6,933 nt of DNA, taken from the NCBI GenBank assembly GCA_030152125.1, contig JASLIR010000132.1, positions 1 to 6,933 on the forward strand, given 5' to 3'. Of the stretch, positions 5,456-6,933 are shown one piece after another. The notes under the pieces were generated by a model. The model was given only the letters and a program-made list of their open reading frames with translations. It was not told where the DNA came from and did no database searches. The stretch's first letter is position 1. Every line of letters begins with the position of its first letter. A program made the translations under genes and the position numbers. The DNA is from Alkanindiges sp. (GTDB taxonomy: Bacteria > Pseudomonadota > Gammaproteobacteria > Pseudomonadales > Moraxellaceae).

Positions 5456-6576
5456 GTGGCAGGCTCCCGCAGGCTTTTACTCACTGAGCGACAACTAAGC
5501 AACAGCAGTACCAGTACAAACAGCAATAATATGCTGACCTGCTTGAGCGAGATTTGCCACGGGCTGCCAATAATCCACTGCTGGGTTTGCAGCTTGGCGT
5601 AGGCCGTGTAAGGCAGTAAATCGCTCCATAAGCGGGTAAACCACGATGCAGTATTGACGGGCAGGGTTACACCGGCAAAGCTCATGGAGGAGCCACCGTA
5701 AATGGCCATCATCGACATGGCGGTATTAATATCCTTACTGGCCAGCACCACTGCTGCCGCCACAAAGGCATAGGCGCTGTATAGCAGCACAATACCCAGT
5801 ACGATGAGTGAGATGCTGCCTTGAATCTGCCAGCCGCGTACACCAACCATCCACAGCAGCCAGAGTAGGGTCCACAGGCTAAAAATCAGGATATAGGGCA
5901 GGGCTTTGCTGATTACAGCCAGCATAATAGATTGCTGTCCAACCCATGCCTTCATCTGGTTTAGCTCGCGGCCAAAGGCCATCACCATCACGCAGGACAG
6001 CAACAGGTGCAAAATGGCGGTGATGGCAAAGGGTTCCAGAAACAGCTCATAGCTAAGTTGCGGGTTATACAGTGCAGTAACATCAATGCTGGGTAGCTGG
6101 ATTTTTAGCGGCGGTAACCCGGCATTCAGTGCCAGTGTCTTGCCATGTTCCAGCACCGCCGTAGTAACAGCGCTGTTAATGGCGGAAGATACCGTGCTGC
6201 CCACGGACAGAAAGGATTCGTTGTAATAGCTGGCGATGTTGGGACTATGCCCGCGTTTCAGGTTCACTTCTGCGCGTTCGGGAATATGGACCACCGCCCA
6301 TGCCTGCGTGCGCTTTAAGTGTTGCTCCGCTACCGCCATCGATTGCTCGTAATAGGCAACCTTTAAGGCGGGGGTAGATTGCAGGTTACGGATAATCTGC
6401 CGGCTGAGTGCGGAGTGGTCGTGATCTACCACCACAACCGGCAATTGCCGGGGTGAGCCACTGGATAGCAGGCTGGCCAGAAACAGGATTACCAGCAGCG
6501 GAACAACGGTGACCAATGCCAAATCCCAGCGGCTGCTGTACAGCTGCCGGCACTCCCGCAAAAATAATTGCCACAT
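5452..6576 (-). CDS. ABC-2 type transporter permease, first of a pair
   Basis: This 374-residue inner membrane protein has an N-terminal helix (about 19-37), an extracytoplasmic domain (38-175) starting QLPVVVVDHDHSALSRQI, and five C-terminal helices (about 179-201, 216-244, 252-278, 283-305, 345-361). ALYNPQLSYELFLEP (168-182) just before helix 2 is the family's hallmark segment. The layout is ABC2_membrane_3, as in YhhJ/YbhR/YbhS. Compared with its downstream paralogue, its C-terminal motif is less canonical (FAGVTLPVNTASWFTRLW, where the paralogue has the SGASWPLEAMP form), so the two subunits have diverged. The ATG lies 2 bases after the adaptor's stop codon, and its own stop overlaps the next start by 4 bases. 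It most likely forms the transmembrane channel of an exporter with its paralogue and the HlyD-type adaptor. The energising ATPase is not visible here. Confidence 0.87.
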   Translation of the reverse strand: MWQLFLRECRQLYSSRWDLALVTVVPLLVILFLASLLSSGSPRQLPVVVVDHDHSALSRQIIRNLQSTPALKVAYYEQSMAVAEQHLKRTQAWAVVHIPERAEVNLKRGHSPNIASYYNESFLSVGSTVSSAINSAVTTAVLEHGKTLALNAGLPPLKIQLPSIDVTALYNPQLSYELFLEPFAITAILHLLLSCVMVMAFGRELNQMKAWVGQQSIMLAVISKALPYILIFSLWTLLWLLWMVGVRGWQIQGSISLIVLGIVLLYSAYAFVAAAVVLASKDINTAMSMMAIYGGSSMSFAGVTLPVNTASWFTRLWSDLLPYTAYAKLQTQQWIIGSPWQISLKQVSILLLFVLVLLLLSCRSVSKSLREPAT

Positions 6577-6578
6577 GC

Positions 6579-6933
6579 TTAATGACTTGGCTGTTGTGGT
6601 TGTTTGGGCTGCTGCGGCCAGGCAAACAGCACACTCATACCCGGCCTTAAGCCCTCTACTGTTTGCAGCGGCTTAAGTTTGATGGCAAAGGTACGGATGT
6701 CGTAACCACTGGATTCACGCGTGGCTTTCCAGGTAGCGAAGCTGCCTTCGGCTGCAATATGGCTTACCTTGAATGCCACATTTTTAGCTTGCAGGGCTGG
6801 TACATCAGCATGCAGCACATCGCCCATTTTCAGTTTGTAAAACTCGTCTTCCTTTAAATGAATACTCACCCACTGCTCTTTGCTGTTAATCACGGTGTAC
6901 AGCGGTATACCCGCAGCTACCAGTTCACCCTGA
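6579..6933 (-). CDS. HlyD-family periplasmic adaptor subunit, C-terminal part
   Basis: This gene runs off the right edge; 117 complete codons are visible. The frame stays open past the GTG at 6893-6891 (read GELVAAGIPLYTV across that point), so that GTG is not the start. The visible part holds the end of the lipoyl/barrel-sandwich region (GELVAAG), the beta-barrel (WVSIHLKEDEF...MGDVL) and the membrane-proximal motif VEGLRPGMSVLF typical of HlyD/EmrA/YbhG-like membrane fusion proteins. Such adaptors are anchored in the inner membrane and bridge the permeases to a TolC-like channel. The protein ends in an unusual Pro/Gln-rich tail (about the last 12 residues). TAA at 6581-6579 is 2 bases before the first permease start, so it is in the same operon. 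The N-terminal anchor, hairpin and promoter are outside the window. Confidence 0.88.
   Translation of the reverse strand, partial: QGELVAAGIPLYTVINSKEQWVSIHLKEDEFYKLKMGDVLHADVPALQAKNVAFKVSHIAAEGSFATWKATRESSGYDIRTFAIKLKPLQTVEGLRPGMSVLFAWPQQPKQPQQPSH

Noticed and set aside
6891..6893. GTG as the start of the adaptor gene
   Set aside because: The frame is open to the window edge and the residues upstream (GELVAAGIPLYT) are typical HlyD-family sequence, so this is an internal valine.
1..6933. CRISPR array, tRNA, insertion sequence or prophage boundary
   Set aside because: No regularly spaced repeats, cloverleaf, transposase or integrase, or flanking target duplications were visible.

Overview
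The window suggests a gammaproteobacterium. It has the sdhE-ygfX gene pair typical of that class and a YidB-family (DUF937) protein. Base composition is roughly balanced in the genes, with much more AT-rich intergenic gaps. Moraxellaceae (Acinetobacter-like) is my best guess from gene content and protein style, but this is inference; no rRNA or marker gene is present to settle it.

Layout: genes on the + strand fill bases 1-1843. They are the 3' end of sdhE (FAD assembly factor for succinate dehydrogenase), a ygfX/cptA-like two-helix membrane protein 16 bases downstream, a YidB-family protein with a long N-terminal extension (758-1372), and a 61-residue single-helix membrane protein of unknown function (1658-1843). 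Genes on the - strand fill 1962-6933. In transcription order they are the C-terminal part of an HlyD-type periplasmic adaptor (entering from beyond the right edge), two paralogous ABC-2 type permeases, and, after an AT-rich gap of 188 bases, a 739-residue multi-pass sensor histidine kinase of the NarL/UhpB/ComP class. The two blocks converge on a strong bidirectional terminator hairpin at 1864-1903.

How the genes work together: adaptor and permeases are tightly coupled (2-base gap, then a 4-base ATGA overlap) and should form an export machine across the inner membrane, probably with a TolC-like outer membrane channel. No ATPase (Walker A, signature or Walker B motif) is encoded in the visible part. 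The histidine kinase lies downstream on the same strand with no obvious terminator in between and a possible promoter of its own. No response regulator is in the window, so its partner is either outside the window or distant. A link between kinase and exporter is a hypothesis from gene order only.

No CRISPR array, tRNA, rRNA, insertion sequence or integrase was seen. The less ordinary items are the ComP-like architecture of the orphan kinase with short tetranucleotide repeats in its sensor loop, the duplicated permease pair without a visible ATPase, and compact inverted repeats in front of the yidB-like gene and the 61-residue gene. I did not find a convincing wholly new system.
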